Positions 1 through 8,419 are shown, numbered from the stretch's first letter. The stretch is 64,000 bases of DNA from Verrucomicrobium sp. BvORR034 (GCF_000739635.1 NZ_BATQ01000010.1:1-64000), one strand, 5' to 3'. Program-made: numbers and translations. Notes: generated by a model not told the origin, from the sequence alone.

Positions 1-536
1 TGATGCCTGTAGGGCAAGCGCTCCGCTTGCCGCGAACGTCCCCTGGTGAGGCAACCGAGGCGGCTCGCCCTACAACCCAGGGTGGTTGGCTGTGGGTTCA
101 TGGATACAACGGAAACCGTCCTTTTCCCGTGACCCCCCCTGATGCCCTGTAGGGCAAGCGCTCCGCTTGCCGCGAACGTCCCCTGGTGAGGCAACCGAGG
201 CGGTTGCCCTACAACCCAGGATGGTTGGTTGTGGGTTCACGGATACAACGGGAATCGTCCCTCTCCCGTGATCCTCCCCCTGACGCCCTGTAGGGCAAGC
301 GCTCCGCTTGCCGCGAACGTCCCCTGATGAGGCAACCGAGGCGTCGCCCTACAACCCAGGGTGGTTGGTTGTGGGCTCATGGATACAACAGGAATCGTCC
401 TTTTCACGCGCCCCCCCTTGACGCCCTGTAGGGCAAGCGCTCCGCTTGCCGCGAACGTCTCCTGACTGAGGCAACCGAGGCGGTCGCCCTACAACTCATT
501 CCGTTGGGCGTGGGTTCATGGGCGCAACAAAAAAAG
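1..536. repeat. Four tandem copies of a ~140-bp palindrome-bearing repeat
   Basis: Near-identical units begin at about 1, 140, 281 and 419 (periods 139, 141 and 138). Each unit opens with TGTAGGGC, then an inner inverted repeat GGCAAGCG/CGCTTGCC, and closes with GCCCTACA about 60 bases later, so the outer ends are also inverted. A conserved spacer containing GTGGTTGGTTGTGGG follows. The last copy lacks the end of the spacer. No ORF is supported here. Bases 537-639 hold nothing recognisable. The array lies just after the 3' end of the leftward pqi operon. Confidence 0.9.
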
Positions 537-639
537 ACCTCTACGTGCAATCAGCAACTCCACCGCATGCAAGTTGTCGCGCTCAACTCCCCATCACCCA
601 TAACGTCTAACTCATAACTTCCAACGTCCATTCCCCCCC

Positions 640-2301
640 TCACTTCCTCGCCCTCGGCACGGGATCTCCCGCCTTTTCGCGGCCAAAGATCAACGAATTC
701 GGTTTTTCCTCGACCGTGTCCGACAGCGTTTTGAACGCCCTCAACGCGGCGCGCAACTCGTCCAGGGTGCGGCGGAGGTCGCCTTGGACGTTGCCAGCGG
801 GGCCGAGGCTTTCCACGGAGGACCGCAGTTCCTTGAGCGTGGCATTCACCTCAGTGGTCATGTTCTGAGTCGCCTGGGCCGCCAGCAGTTTTTTGGCTTC
901 CTCCACCACGGTCCGGGTTTCGGCGACCGTCTTTGTAACCTCATCCGCCGTGTTGCCGAACTTCTGCAGCGTGTCCTCGATCGGCAGGGCGTTGATCTTG
1001 GCGAGGATGGCGTTGACCTTCTCCTCAAGTTGCACGAGTCCGGAGGAGTGGCTGGGCAGGACTTGATATTCGCCCAGGCGGGTGAGTTCCGCGGGAGGCG
1101 CATCAGGAATGAAGTCCACGTCCACAAACAGGGCACCGGTGAGCAGGGAACCAGTCCCCAAGCGGGCCCGCAACCCTTCGCGCACTGCCTTGGCAAAGAG
1201 GGCATCGCGGTCGGCCCGGGCATCCGCTTCGTTTTGGAGGAGGATGCCGGGATCCACCTCGATCACAACGGGGATCCGTTTGTCGTCGGCGGTGCCGTGT
1301 TTGAGGGAAATCTCCACCACCCGGCCAAAGGGAATGCCGCGAAACTCAACGGGGGCACCCTTTTTCAGGCCGCGGATGGACTGGTCAAAGAAGACCAGGC
1401 ACTTGCGGTCGGGGTTGAAGTCCTGCTGCCGTGTTGACTCCTCGTCCGGGTAGAGCCGGTAGCTTGTGCCGTTGGTGGCCTCCTTGCCGGGGGGCTTGCC
1501 CTCCGGCACGGCAAAGCTTGCACCACCAGCCATCATGGCCTGGAGGGAAGGGGTGCGGACACGGAAACCCTCTGCGCCGGCACTGACGTCGATGCCGCTG
1601 GTGTTCCAGAAAGCCGTGTTCTCATGCACCAGGCTCGCGTACTGCTCGCGGATGAACACGTCCAGAACCGTGCGGCGCACATTGATGTCGAAACTCCTGC
1701 GCTCGATGCGGCCCACTTCAAAGCCGCGGAAGTAGATGGGGGAGCCTGCCACCAGGGATCCGGGGTTGTCCGCCACCAGACTGAGGCGCAGACCCGGCAC
1801 GCTGCTTTTGGTGACCGGGGGCTGCTCCAGACCGGTGAAATGGTGCACCATGCGGGTGCCGTCACCCGGGTCCAGTTCGATGTAAGAACCTGTGATCAAG
1901 GTGCCCAGGCCCGACACATCGGAAGGGGAGACACGGGGCCGCACCACCCAGAAACGGGCACCCTCGCGGAGCAGTTCCTCGTTCTCCGGGTTCACCCGGA
2001 TGTCCACCACCACAGACTGCAGGTCGGGCGCGAGGTCCACAGATTCCACCACGCCGATGCGCACGGAGCGGCAGCGGATCTCGGTCTTGCCGCTCATGAT
2101 GCTTTCTGCCGTCTCGAAGCGGACATGCACAAGCACGCCCTTTTCAGAATAATGCTCCCACACCAGCCAGCCCGCCAGGACCAGCGCCACGAGTGGCACC
2201 ACCCAGACGGTGCTCCAGCGCCGGTTGCGGCGCACCACGGCCTTTGGCTCCGGCGGTGGAGTGTTGTTTCCTTTATCTTCGTTGGGGGCGGTTTCACTCA
2301 T
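640..2301 (-). CDS. pqiB: PqiB-like intermembrane lipid-transport protein, three MlaD (MCE) domains
   Basis: A 553-residue protein with a short Pro-rich cytoplasmic tail, one membrane helix at about residues 29-48, then three successive MlaD/MCE domains beginning near residues 54, 168 and 300. Each carries the G-x-V-x-x-I/V pattern. The C-terminal third is coiled coil. This is the PqiB layout. In E. coli PqiB forms a periplasmic tunnel that bridges the membranes for lipid traffic and is anchored by PqiA. It is the last gene of a leftward operon, 6 bases after the PqiA C-terminal-half gene. Family assignment is firm; the lipid substrate is unknown. Confidence 0.93.
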   Translation of the reverse strand: MSETAPNEDKGNNTPPPEPKAVVRRNRRWSTVWVVPLVALVLAGWLVWEHYSEKGVLVHVRFETAESIMSGKTEIRCRSVRIGVVESVDLAPDLQSVVVDIRVNPENEELLREGARFWVVRPRVSPSDVSGLGTLITGSYIELDPGDGTRMVHHFTGLEQPPVTKSSVPGLRLSLVADNPGSLVAGSPIYFRGFEVGRIERRSFDINVRRTVLDVFIREQYASLVHENTAFWNTSGIDVSAGAEGFRVRTPSLQAMMAGGASFAVPEGKPPGKEATNGTSYRLYPDEESTRQQDFNPDRKCLVFFDQSIRGLKKGAPVEFRGIPFGRVVEISLKHGTADDKRIPVVIEVDPGILLQNEADARADRDALFAKAVREGLRARLGTGSLLTGALFVDVDFIPDAPPAELTRLGEYQVLPSHSSGLVQLEEKVNAILAKINALPIEDTLQKFGNTADEVTKTVAETRTVVEEAKKLLAAQATQNMTTEVNATLKELRSSVESLGPAGNVQGDLRRTLDELRAALRAFKTLSDTVEEKPNSLIFGREKAGDPVPRARK

Positions 2302-2307
2302 TGGGGG

Positions 2308-2940
2308 TCAGGGTGGGGGCGCGTCCGCGAGGTCAGCACGATGCCGGTCCCAGATGAGCCTGGGATCAAAGCTCATGGCGGCAAACATGGTGAGAATGAC
2401 GACGCCGGAAAAACAAAGGGCGGCAGGGCCGGGGGTGATGGTCATGAGAGCGCCGAAGCGCACGAGGCACACGAGAATGGCCACGACAAAAACGTCCACC
2501 ATGGACCAGCGTCCGAGCAACTCGGTGATGTAGTAGACCCGCGAGAGGGCACGCGGGGACGCCCAGACCCGACCGGAGGCCGCCAGGCAGAGCCACACGA
2601 GGGCCGCCACTTTCAGGATGGGGATGAGCACGCTGGCCGTGAAAATGACAATGGCCACCGGGTAAGCCTTCATCTGCCAGAAGGCCACCACACCGGAGAG
2701 GATGGTGTTGGCCTCGCCTCCACCCAGGCCGCTCACGGTCATGATGGGCATGAGATTGGCAGGCACATAGAGGGCACAGGCCGAGAGCAGCAACGCCCAA
2801 GTACGCTCCAGACTGTGAGGTTTTCGCAGGTGCAGATGGGTACCGCAGCGGGGGCAGTTCTCCATCTGGATGGGGCTCACTTTCTGGCAGACGTGGCAAC
2901 TGGCCAGCTCTTGGGAGGCGGCAGGCGGGGGGAGATTCAT
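2308..2940 (-). CDS. pqiA: PqiA family, C-terminal half (separate gene)
   Basis: A 210-residue membrane protein that matches the second half of E. coli PqiA. A zinc-ribbon-like C15xxC18 ... C29xxC32 is followed by four hydrophobic segments. The diagnostic GRWSMVDVFVVAI stretch and a terminal FDPRLIWD are present. The ATG overlaps the stop of the upstream N-terminal-half gene by four bases (ATGA), so the two are probably translationally coupled. PqiA is the inner-membrane partner of PqiB. Here one ancestral protein is encoded as two. Confidence 0.9.
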   Translation of the reverse strand: MNLPPPAASQELASCHVCQKVSPIQMENCPRCGTHLHLRKPHSLERTWALLLSACALYVPANLMPIMTVSGLGGGEANTILSGVVAFWQMKAYPVAIVIFTASVLIPILKVAALVWLCLAASGRVWASPRALSRVYYITELLGRWSMVDVFVVAILVCLVRFGALMTITPGPAALCFSGVVILTMFAAMSFDPRLIWDRHRADLADAPPP

Positions 2941-3605
2941 GTCGGGTTGGCCTCCCCTTTCCGGGTGATTTCCAGCCGATCCCAGAGTTCCAGCTTGTCA
3001 ATGCCTCCCAGCGCAGCAGCGGTGCACAGCACCAGTCCTCCCAAGGCCCACAGGCCCAGGCCAAAGTCCACCTCTGCCATCTTGCCCAGTTTCAGCAGGC
3101 TCACGATGAGTCCCAGGAAGAACACCTCCAGCATGCTCCAGGGCTCCATCCATTGCAGCCAGCGGGTCACCCGCATGGCTCCGGGCAGAGCCACCCCGTG
3201 GCGCAGGGGTGCAGCGACATAGAGCATCCCTGCCACCAGAATGAAGGGGGCCACCACGGTGAAGAAGACGACGCCCGCCGCCACCAGCGGATCGTTGTCG
3301 CGGATCAGGACATGTGCGGCCTCCATCAGGGTCAGACGGGTGCTGATGCTACCCGAGGTCATCGTCAGGAAGGGGAAAGTGTGCGCCAGCACCATGAAGA
3401 TGAGCGCTGCGGCCGAGAATCCCGTGGCGTGCGCCAGGGAGTGGGGCCGGTTGCGATAGAGCTTCTCCCCGCACACACAGCAGTAGGCACCGTCTCCCTC
3501 GCGCAGGCGTGGGGCGGCCTGCAGGGTATCGCACAGGTGGCAGGCCAGTTGCATCGGGCCTTCCCGGAGCTGCGGCCAGGACAACCAGGGATGGTGGCGC
3601 TTCAT
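2937..3605 (-). CDS. pqiA: PqiA family, N-terminal half (separate gene)
   Basis: A 222-residue protein with Cys pairs C22xxC25 and C42/C43-C45, then about four hydrophobic segments and a WSMLEVFFLGLIVSLLKL motif that corresponds to the WGMAEIFLAGVLVSFVKL stretch of PqiA. It is the first gene of the split pqiA-pqiB operon. The ATG at 3605 is preferred. A TTG at 3662 and an ATG at 3554 (after GGGAAGG) are alternatives. It ends inside the start codon of the C-terminal-half gene. Bases 3663-3755 upstream hold no recognised element. Confidence 0.85.
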   Translation of the reverse strand: MKRHHPWLSWPQLREGPMQLACHLCDTLQAAPRLREGDGAYCCVCGEKLYRNRPHSLAHATGFSAAALIFMVLAHTFPFLTMTSGSISTRLTLMEAAHVLIRDNDPLVAAGVVFFTVVAPFILVAGMLYVAAPLRHGVALPGAMRVTRWLQWMEPWSMLEVFFLGLIVSLLKLGKMAEVDFGLGLWALGGLVLCTAAALGGIDKLELWDRLEITRKGEANPT

Positions 3606-3755
3606 GAAGGGACAATCTTGGGGGGAGGTGGACAAAGGTCCCTGATCCCGACGGGGATTCAAGGCCCTTGTGAACGGGAATCACCCCGCGTACGTCCGTT
3701 CTGGTACGGGTGCCGGTACCTCAGACGGTGCTTTAATTTTCGGTCGCCTCAATCT

Positions 3756-4577
3756 TCAGTTCTGAGCACTCTGGGTCGCTTTGATCTTCTCCAGTCCTTC
3801 GATGGCGAGGACATTGGTGGGATCGATGGCGATTGCCTTTTTGAGGGCATCTGCCGCCTCGTTCAGGCGGTTCAAGCGTAACAGGCTGCGGCCCATCAGG
3901 GTCAGGGTATCGCCGTCCCGGGGAAACATGTCGAGCGTCTTTTGGAAGGACATCACGGCTGGCTCATGACGGCCTGCTTCCGCGAGCAATTCGCCCTGCA
4001 TGCGCCACACGTCGCCGAAGTCCACGGCGATGTTCAGGCACTGCTGGAGCTCGGCCGCCGCACCCAGGCGGTCGCCCTTGTCCTTCAGCTTGTGGGCGGT
4101 CTCAAAGTGCTTGATCGCCTTGTCCTTGCTGGCTTTGGCCCGGTGAAGGTACTCTTCGATGGCCTCCCGGTAACCGGGGCCAAAGGAACCCGGCGTGCCA
4201 CGTTCCTTCTGCTCCTCCTTGAGCGCGGTTTCATACACGCTGATGGCGAGCCGAAGCTGGAGCTCGGTCTCAAGGACCTGACCCAAGTTGATCATCACCA
4301 GCGAGAGCGGCGCGTCTGGTTTGTCAGTCTTCAGGTCCAGGGCCCCCTTGAGCACTGTCAGGGCCTCGACGTTGCGGCCATTTTCGTAGAGCACCTTCCC
4401 CAGTTCCACGTGAGCCAGGCGGGACTCGGGGTTCTTCACCACCTTCTCGCGGAGGGTATTGAGCTGTTTGTCCAGTTCGGAGAGCTGCTTCTCCTCAGCC
4501 GCCATCAGTCCACTGGGGACCGGGAGCAAGGCCAGAAGAAGCGCACACAAGACAGCAACAGGGCGGGGGAGCATCAT
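3756..4577 (-). CDS. Secreted TPR-repeat protein
   Basis: A 273-residue protein that begins with two adjacent Met codons (ATG at 4577 or 4574), then a signal peptide ending near LMAAEEKQ. The rest consists of tetratricopeptide repeats, for example LAHVELGKVLYENGRNVEAL near the N-terminus and the last repeats around GRSLLRLNRLNEAADALKKA. It is probably a periplasmic scaffold or adaptor. The ORF extends upstream, but the signal peptide fixes the start. Specific function is unknown. Confidence 0.8.
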   Translation of the reverse strand: MMLPRPVAVLCALLLALLPVPSGLMAAEEKQLSELDKQLNTLREKVVKNPESRLAHVELGKVLYENGRNVEALTVLKGALDLKTDKPDAPLSLVMINLGQVLETELQLRLAISVYETALKEEQKERGTPGSFGPGYREAIEEYLHRAKASKDKAIKHFETAHKLKDKGDRLGAAAELQQCLNIAVDFGDVWRMQGELLAEAGRHEPAVMSFQKTLDMFPRDGDTLTLMGRSLLRLNRLNEAADALKKAIAIDPTNVLAIEGLEKIKATQSAQN

Positions 4578-4720
4578 GGAGTGAGCAACCCTACCGGAAC
4601 AGGGTGGGGAATGCAATCCTGCACACCAGCGGGGCTGAAAGCCGCTCTTAATTCACGATGCCCCGAAATCCGGGGGGCTTTGGGGATCAATCGCACAAGG
4701 TGCTCCCGGCCCGGTCCTGG

Positions 4721-4969
4721 TCAGTTGCTCTTGAGCTTTGAGAGGAATTTGGCGGGATCCGCCTTGAACTTCTTGAGACAGGATTTGCAGCAGAGTTTGA
4801 TCTGCTGGCCGTCGTGCGTGAATTCGTAGGGCTTGCCCATGGTGCCCAGCTCATCATCGGAGACGGCGCATGTCTTCAATGGATAGGGCTTGGGATCTGC
4901 AGCGGATGCGATTGGCGCAGAGGCCATCAACCAGACGGTCAGGGTGGAGAGAACAAGAAGTGTTTTCAT
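4721..4969 (-). CDS. Small secreted metal-binding-like protein (CC-x-x-C, YHS/TRASH-like)
   Basis: An 82-residue protein with a signal peptide (residues 1-24), then C34 and a C60-C61-x-x-C64 cluster followed by a Lys-rich helix. The spacing and the FxxDPAKF ending resemble the YHS/TRASH family of small heavy-metal-binding domains. It follows the CnrYXH-like operon and has its own promoter-like element (5011-5042), identical in its conserved blocks to the one before the Cys-rich peptide gene at 6688. Likely a periplasmic metal chaperone or target of that sigma factor; the metal is unknown. Confidence 0.82.
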   Translation of the reverse strand: MKTLLVLSTLTVWLMASAPIASAADPKPYPLKTCAVSDDELGTMGKPYEFTHDGQQIKLCCKSCLKKFKADPAKFLSKLKSN

Positions 4970-5010
4970 CGTTTTGATTTGTTGCAGGGTGGAGGTGGTT
5001 GGCTCCAGCA

Positions 5011-5042
5011 GGTGACACCCCGCATCTTCAACGTCCCCTCAA
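5011..5042 (-). promoter_or_regulatory. Putative ECF-sigma promoter, copy A
   Basis: Read on the minus strand it is TTTGAGGGGAC, 10 variable bases, then CGGGGTGTCAC. The same 11+10+11 arrangement occurs at 6746-6777. GGGGAC and TGTCA, about 15 bases apart, fit ECF-type -35 and -10 boxes. It ends 41 bases before the ATG at 4969. The assignment to the neighbouring sigma factor is an inference. Confidence 0.7.
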
Positions 5043-5080
5043 AGAAAATGCGACAAAGTTCGGGGGGCGGGGCGCCGGTG

Positions 5081-5647
5081 TCAGTTTCTCAAATGCGGAG
5101 AGAGCCTTTCACGGAGCATCTGGCGGGCGCGGTAGAGGCGCATTTCCACTGCCTTGATGCTCAATCCCAGGACCTCCGCGATCTCCGCGTGGGGCATGGC
5201 TTCATAGACCGAGAGCACCAGGGCGGAACGCAAATCCTCAGGCAATTCCAGCACGGCCTGCTGCACCGCGTGAGCCTGCTCTTTGCGCATCGCTGCATTC
5301 GCGGGTGTGTCCTGCTCAATCTCTTTGCCCGCGTCTTCCTCTGCACCCATCAGCACCTCGGGGTGCCGGGCATGCCAGCGCGCCTGATTGCGGGCCAGAT
5401 TCGTGGCGATGTGAAACAGCCAGGTGCTGAACGACTGGCTGCTCCGGTAGCCCTGCCGGTGGCGGTACACGCGGACAAAAGTCTCCTGCGCCAGATCATG
5501 GGCGGTGTGCAGGTTTCCGGTCAGCCGGGTGAGATAGGAAATAACGCGAGACCCCCATGCATCCATGAGGTCATTGAGAGCCAGATCATCGCCTGCGGCC
5601 AGGCGCTCCATGCATCTGGCATCCCCGGATTCGGCTGGTTGGCTCAT
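5081..5647 (-). CDS. ECF RNA polymerase sigma factor, CnrH-like
   Basis: A 188-residue sigma-70-family ECF factor. Region 2 contains DLAQETFVRVYRH, and FSTWLFHIATNLARNQ follows. Region 4 has LPEDLRSALVLSVYE and a helix-turn-helix ending AVEMRLYRARQMLRERL. It is third in a tightly packed operon after an anti-sigma-like gene and a periplasmic sensor, overlapping the latter by four bases. That Y-X-H order is the one of cnrYXH, which controls nickel/cobalt resistance in Cupriavidus. The identity of the inducing metal here is not known. Confidence 0.92.
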   Translation of the reverse strand: MSQPAESGDARCMERLAAGDDLALNDLMDAWGSRVISYLTRLTGNLHTAHDLAQETFVRVYRHRQGYRSSQSFSTWLFHIATNLARNQARWHARHPEVLMGAEEDAGKEIEQDTPANAAMRKEQAHAVQQAVLELPEDLRSALVLSVYEAMPHAEIAEVLGLSIKAVEMRLYRARQMLRERLSPHLRN

Positions 5648-6141
5648 GGCGGGCTGCCGGGGGAGTGGCTCCTCATCACGTCATCCACGGAATGCGCTCC
5701 GGTCAGCAGCCGGGGGGCCACATCCTGGATGTAGCGCCTGCCCGCCTCCTGCGGCATCAGAGCTGCCACCCGGTAAACATGGGCCAGCATGGTCGCCCGA
5801 CACTGCGCGTAGGTGGCCTCTGCCTCCTTCAGCGCGGCTTTCACCTCCGGTGTCATGGCGGTGGAGTTGCCCAGCAGTTCTGCCACCCGGGCATTGGCCA
5901 GGCGGATCTCTTCACACATCTCCATGCAGCGCGGGTGGTAGGTATCGTGCTCCTGTTTGATGCGTTGGAACTGCGTGTCGGTCAGACCGTACTCCTTCTG
6001 GAGCCACTGGAGGCCGGTGCTGCCAGAGACTGCCGGTTTGGGAGTGAGCCCGTTTGACCAGGGTCTCACGAGGAAATAACCTGCCGCCGCCGCCAGGCAG
6101 AGCATGCCGAGCAGCAGGAGAAGCCGGGTGCCGGATTTCAT
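5644..6141 (-). CDS. CnrX-like periplasmic metal-sensor protein
   Basis: A 165-residue protein with an N-terminal membrane anchor at residues 7-25 and an alpha-helical periplasmic domain. Potential ligands are H65, H69, C72, C76, C114 and H121; the HVYRV stretch around H121 lines up with the HVFEM stretch of CnrX, with Val in place of the methionine ligand. CnrX/ZraP/CpxP-type proteins sense periplasmic metal and release the anti-sigma factor. The ATG at 6141 lies 2 bases after the anti-sigma gene, and the stop overlaps the sigma gene. The Cys residues suggest a different metal preference from CnrX. Confidence 0.78.
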   Translation of the reverse strand: MKSGTRLLLLLGMLCLAAAAGYFLVRPWSNGLTPKPAVSGSTGLQWLQKEYGLTDTQFQRIKQEHDTYHPRCMEMCEEIRLANARVAELLGNSTAMTPEVKAALKEAEATYAQCRATMLAHVYRVAALMPQEAGRRYIQDVAPRLLTGAHSVDDVMRSHSPGSPP

Positions 6142-6143
6142 GG

Positions 6144-6458
6144 TCACTTGGCCGCCATCAGGTGGCTGGGATGGAAGGGGTCGATCGACTGCAGATAGGC
6201 CTCCCGGGCCATGTTTTCCGCCTGGGAGGGGGGATGGGGTTTCCATGCCGTCAGTCCACCTGCCAGCAGGGCTGCGGCGATGCAGGCGGCGAGAGCAGCC
6301 GGATGGGACAGCCATCCGGCCATGCGGTCGAGCCAGGAAGGTGCCGGCTGGGCCCCGGCAGCAATCCTTCCCCAGACTTCCCGGCGGAACTCCGTCGGGG
6401 CGGGCGTCTGCACCTGCCATTGGAGCAGCAACTCATCGAGGGGGTCGTCGTGTTTCAT
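6144..6458 (-). CDS. CnrY-like membrane anti-sigma factor
   Basis: A 104-residue protein whose cytoplasmic N-terminus (DDPLDELLLQWQV, then FRREVWGRI) is typical of short sigma-binding helices. One membrane helix spans about residues 51-71, followed by a short periplasmic tail. By size, topology and position before the sensor and sigma genes it is the equivalent of CnrY. Sequence identity to CnrY is not obvious by eye. The start at 6458 is chosen because the longer reading frame upstream overlaps the Cys-rich peptide gene. Confidence 0.78.
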   Translation of the reverse strand: MKHDDPLDELLLQWQVQTPAPTEFRREVWGRIAAGAQPAPSWLDRMAGWLSHPAALAACIAAALLAGGLTAWKPHPPSQAENMAREAYLQSIDPFHPSHLMAAK

Positions 6459-6505
6459 GATCCGATACGGGTGCAGACGTGGGGGCGGAAGGCATCCGCC
6501 ATTGC

Positions 6506-6688
6506 TTACTTCGCACAGCAGGCGTGACTTGTGCAAGCCATGCCAGCAGGAGCGGCCGGGGCCGCCGGGGTGGCGGGCACCACGGCGATCACCTGGCCTT
6601 TGGGGTTGAAGATAACGTTGCTTTTGGGCTGGCCGGCAACGGCACTTCCGGCAAGGGTCAGAAACGCGAGGAACAGGGCAGTTTTCAT
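6506..6688 (-). CDS. Small secreted Cys-tail peptide
   Basis: A 60-residue protein: signal peptide (residues 1-19, cleavage near VAGQ), a Pro/Ala linker (ATPAAPAAPA) and a C-terminal metal-ligand cluster with C52, H55, C57 and C58. It is the first gene after promoter copy B and lies 47 bases before the anti-sigma gene, so it is probably co-transcribed with the CnrYXH-like genes. No named family was recognised. A periplasmic metal-binding or metal-delivery role is an inference. Confidence 0.7.
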   Translation of the reverse strand: MKTALFLAFLTLAGSAVAGQPKSNVIFNPKGQVIAVVPATPAAPAAPAGMACTSHACCAK

Positions 6689-6745
6689 GGTGATGTTGTA
6701 TTTGGTTCAGTGCGACGATGGATGGTTGAAACATCGTGTCAGGGA

Positions 6746-6777
6746 GTGACACCCCGGCCAACCAGGGTCCCCTCAAA
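6746..6777 (-). promoter_or_regulatory. Putative ECF-sigma promoter, copy B
   Basis: This has the same two 11-base blocks as 5011-5042 (TTTGAGGGGAC and CGGGGTGTCAC) with exactly the same 10-base spacing but unrelated spacer sequence. That pattern is what a functional promoter would conserve. It ends 57 bases before the ATG at 6688 and would drive the Cys-tail peptide and the anti-sigma/sensor/sigma genes, giving autoregulation. Confidence 0.7.
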
Positions 6778-6914
6778 CTTTCTGCGAAATCTGCTGGGGA
6801 ATTTGACCCTCGACAGGATCCTCGGAATCCGAGTACACTCGACTTTCACCGGAACGCAGGGAATGACCTCTGTGACCGGAGGGCGGTTGCCCGATCACTC
6901 CATCTGCCAAAACG

Positions 6915-7103
6915 ATGAAAACTCTGCTCACTGTGCTCTCCGCTGCGGCCATAATGTCCACCCTTTCCTTTGGGGCGGAGTCGAAATACAAAGAAGGCGG
7001 TTGCTGTGACAAAGCGGCCAAGAAAGGTGAAAAATGCGCGCACCCCTGCTGTGTGGAAGCCGAGAAGGCGGGCAAGGTGTGTGAGAAGTGCAACAAGAAG
7101 TAG
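6915..7103 (+). CDS. Small secreted Cys-rich protein (seven Cys)
   Basis: A 62-residue protein with a signal peptide (residues 1-20), then C30-C31, C41, C45-C46, C56 and C59 in a Lys-rich mature chain. The Cys density resembles metallothionein-like or metal-binding peptides, but no family was recognised. It is transcribed divergently from the metal-sensing operon and is followed by a strong terminator. The 32-nt element was not found upstream, so its control may differ. Confidence 0.75.
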   Translation: MKTLLTVLSAAAIMSTLSFGAESKYKEGGCCDKAAKKGEKCAHPCCVEAEKAGKVCEKCNKK

Positions 7104-7145
7104 CCACCGGCATTTGGGCTGGGATTTGACGCTCACACTTTCAGG

Positions 7146-7176
7146 GGCCGGATTCGCTGCGCGATCCGGCCTTTTT
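7146..7176 (+). terminator. Rho-independent terminator
   Basis: A perfect 8-bp stem GGCCGGAT/ATCCGGCC around a 10-base loop is followed by TTTTT. It lies 42 bases after the stop of the Cys-rich gene. Confidence 0.85.
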
Positions 7177-7195
7177 CATTTCGTTCAGGCAGGGG

Positions 7196-8419
7196 TTATG
7201 GCACAGGCTCCGGCTCGGATTCCAGGAAGGTCCGGTGCAGGCGGCGCACGGCTTCATCCACCACGGCCACCGGCACCAGCCAGGTGATGCGGAACCGGGA
7301 GGTGGCCATGCCCAGGATGGCGTGCCCCTCCAGCGCGGCGGAGCCAGCTCTCAGGTTCTTGTAGGTCTCGTTGATCCCGGTGCCAATCACGCTCACGGCC
7401 CCGACACCGTCGGTGATCGTGGCCGCTCCGCTGAAGCGTTGCTCCAGGAGGGCTCGCACCCGCGTTTCATCGTGGAAGTTCTCACGCGAGATGACCAGGC
7501 TCAGACAGTCCGCTCCGGCTCCGTCCCGGGAGGACACGTGCAGTTGCTTTCCTTGAACCGACCAGGAGTCCAGGAACTCGAGCACGGCATCCACATTGCC
7601 CGTCGCCTGCAAGACGAGGAGGTCTTTCTCACTGGCCACACCCACGACGCGGCCGGGCACCTGCGGTCCGAACTTGCGCACCACTGTGCTATCCGTGGGT
7701 ACGTCGTGGCCGGGCGGAGCTTGTGCGGTGGCGCGGGCGTAGATGGCAATGCCCTTCTCCTTGGCAAATTCCACGGCCTGGGCATTGAGCACCTTGGCCC
7801 CGGCCTCCGCCATCTCCTGCATTTCCTCGTAGGACAACTCGGGAATGAGACGTGCCTGCGACACCACCCGTGGGTCGGTGGAGTACACTCCCTTCACATC
7901 CGAGCAGATCTCGCACCACTCGGCTTCCAGCGCAGCGGCCAGGGCCACCGCCGTGGTATCGCTGCCACCCCGTCCCAGCGTGGTCACTTCTTTGCGATAG
8001 GACACTCCCTGGTATCCCGCGACAATGACGATGCGTCCGCGTGCGAGCTCGTCCTGCACGCGGAAGGGCCGCACCTCAATGATGCGTGCGTCGATGTGGC
8101 GGTCGTTTGTGATGATGCCGGCCTGGCTGCCGGTGAAGCTGATGGCATCGCCTCCCAGTTCCCGGATGGCCATGCAGAGCAGGGACATGGAGATGCGCTC
8201 CCCGACAGAGAGCAGCATGTCCAGTTCCCGCCGCTCCGGATTGTGAGATACCTTCCGGGCCAGCTCCAGCAGATGGTCGGTGGTGTCTCCCATCGCGGAA
8301 ACAACCACCGCGACCTGATGGCCCTCTCGCTGGGTGGCCATGATCCGCTCCGCCACCTTCTGGATTTTTTCCGGATCCGCGACACTGCTGCCGCCATATT
8401 TTTGCACGACGATCGCCAT
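7196..8419 (-). CDS. lysC: Aspartate kinase
   Basis: A 407-residue protein, normal length for monofunctional bacterial aspartokinase. It opens with the KYGGSSVAD substrate/ATP motif, contains SVGERIS and [10 protein letters not shown], and ends with tandem ACT domains (about residues 265-400) that usually give feedback control by lysine or threonine. It phosphorylates aspartate in the first step toward lysine, threonine, methionine and diaminopimelate. It appears to be a single-gene unit, converging with the Cys-rich gene. Confidence 0.96.
   Translation of the reverse strand: MAIVVQKYGGSSVADPEKIQKVAERIMATQREGHQVAVVVSAMGDTTDHLLELARKVSHNPERRELDMLLSVGERISMSLLCMAIRELGGDAISFTGSQAGIITNDRHIDARIIEVRPFRVQDELARGRIVIVAGYQGVSYRKEVTTLGRGGSDTTAVALAAALEAEWCEICSDVKGVYSTDPRVVSQARLIPELSYEEMQEMAEAGAKVLNAQAVEFAKEKGIAIYARATAQAPPGHDVPTDSTVVRKFGPQVPGRVVGVASEKDLLVLQATGNVDAVLEFLDSWSVQGKQLHVSSRDGAGADCLSLVISRENFHDETRVRALLEQRFSGAATITDGVGAVSVIGTGINETYKNLRAGSAALEGHAILGMATSRFRITWLVPVAVVDEAVRRLHRTFLESEPEPVP

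Noticed and set aside
1624..3222. Long plus-strand frame opposite the pqi genes (532 codons)
   Set aside because: It is antisense to well-supported PqiB/PqiA genes, is His/Gly/Asp-rich with no recognisable domain, and reflects the high third-position GC of the real genes.
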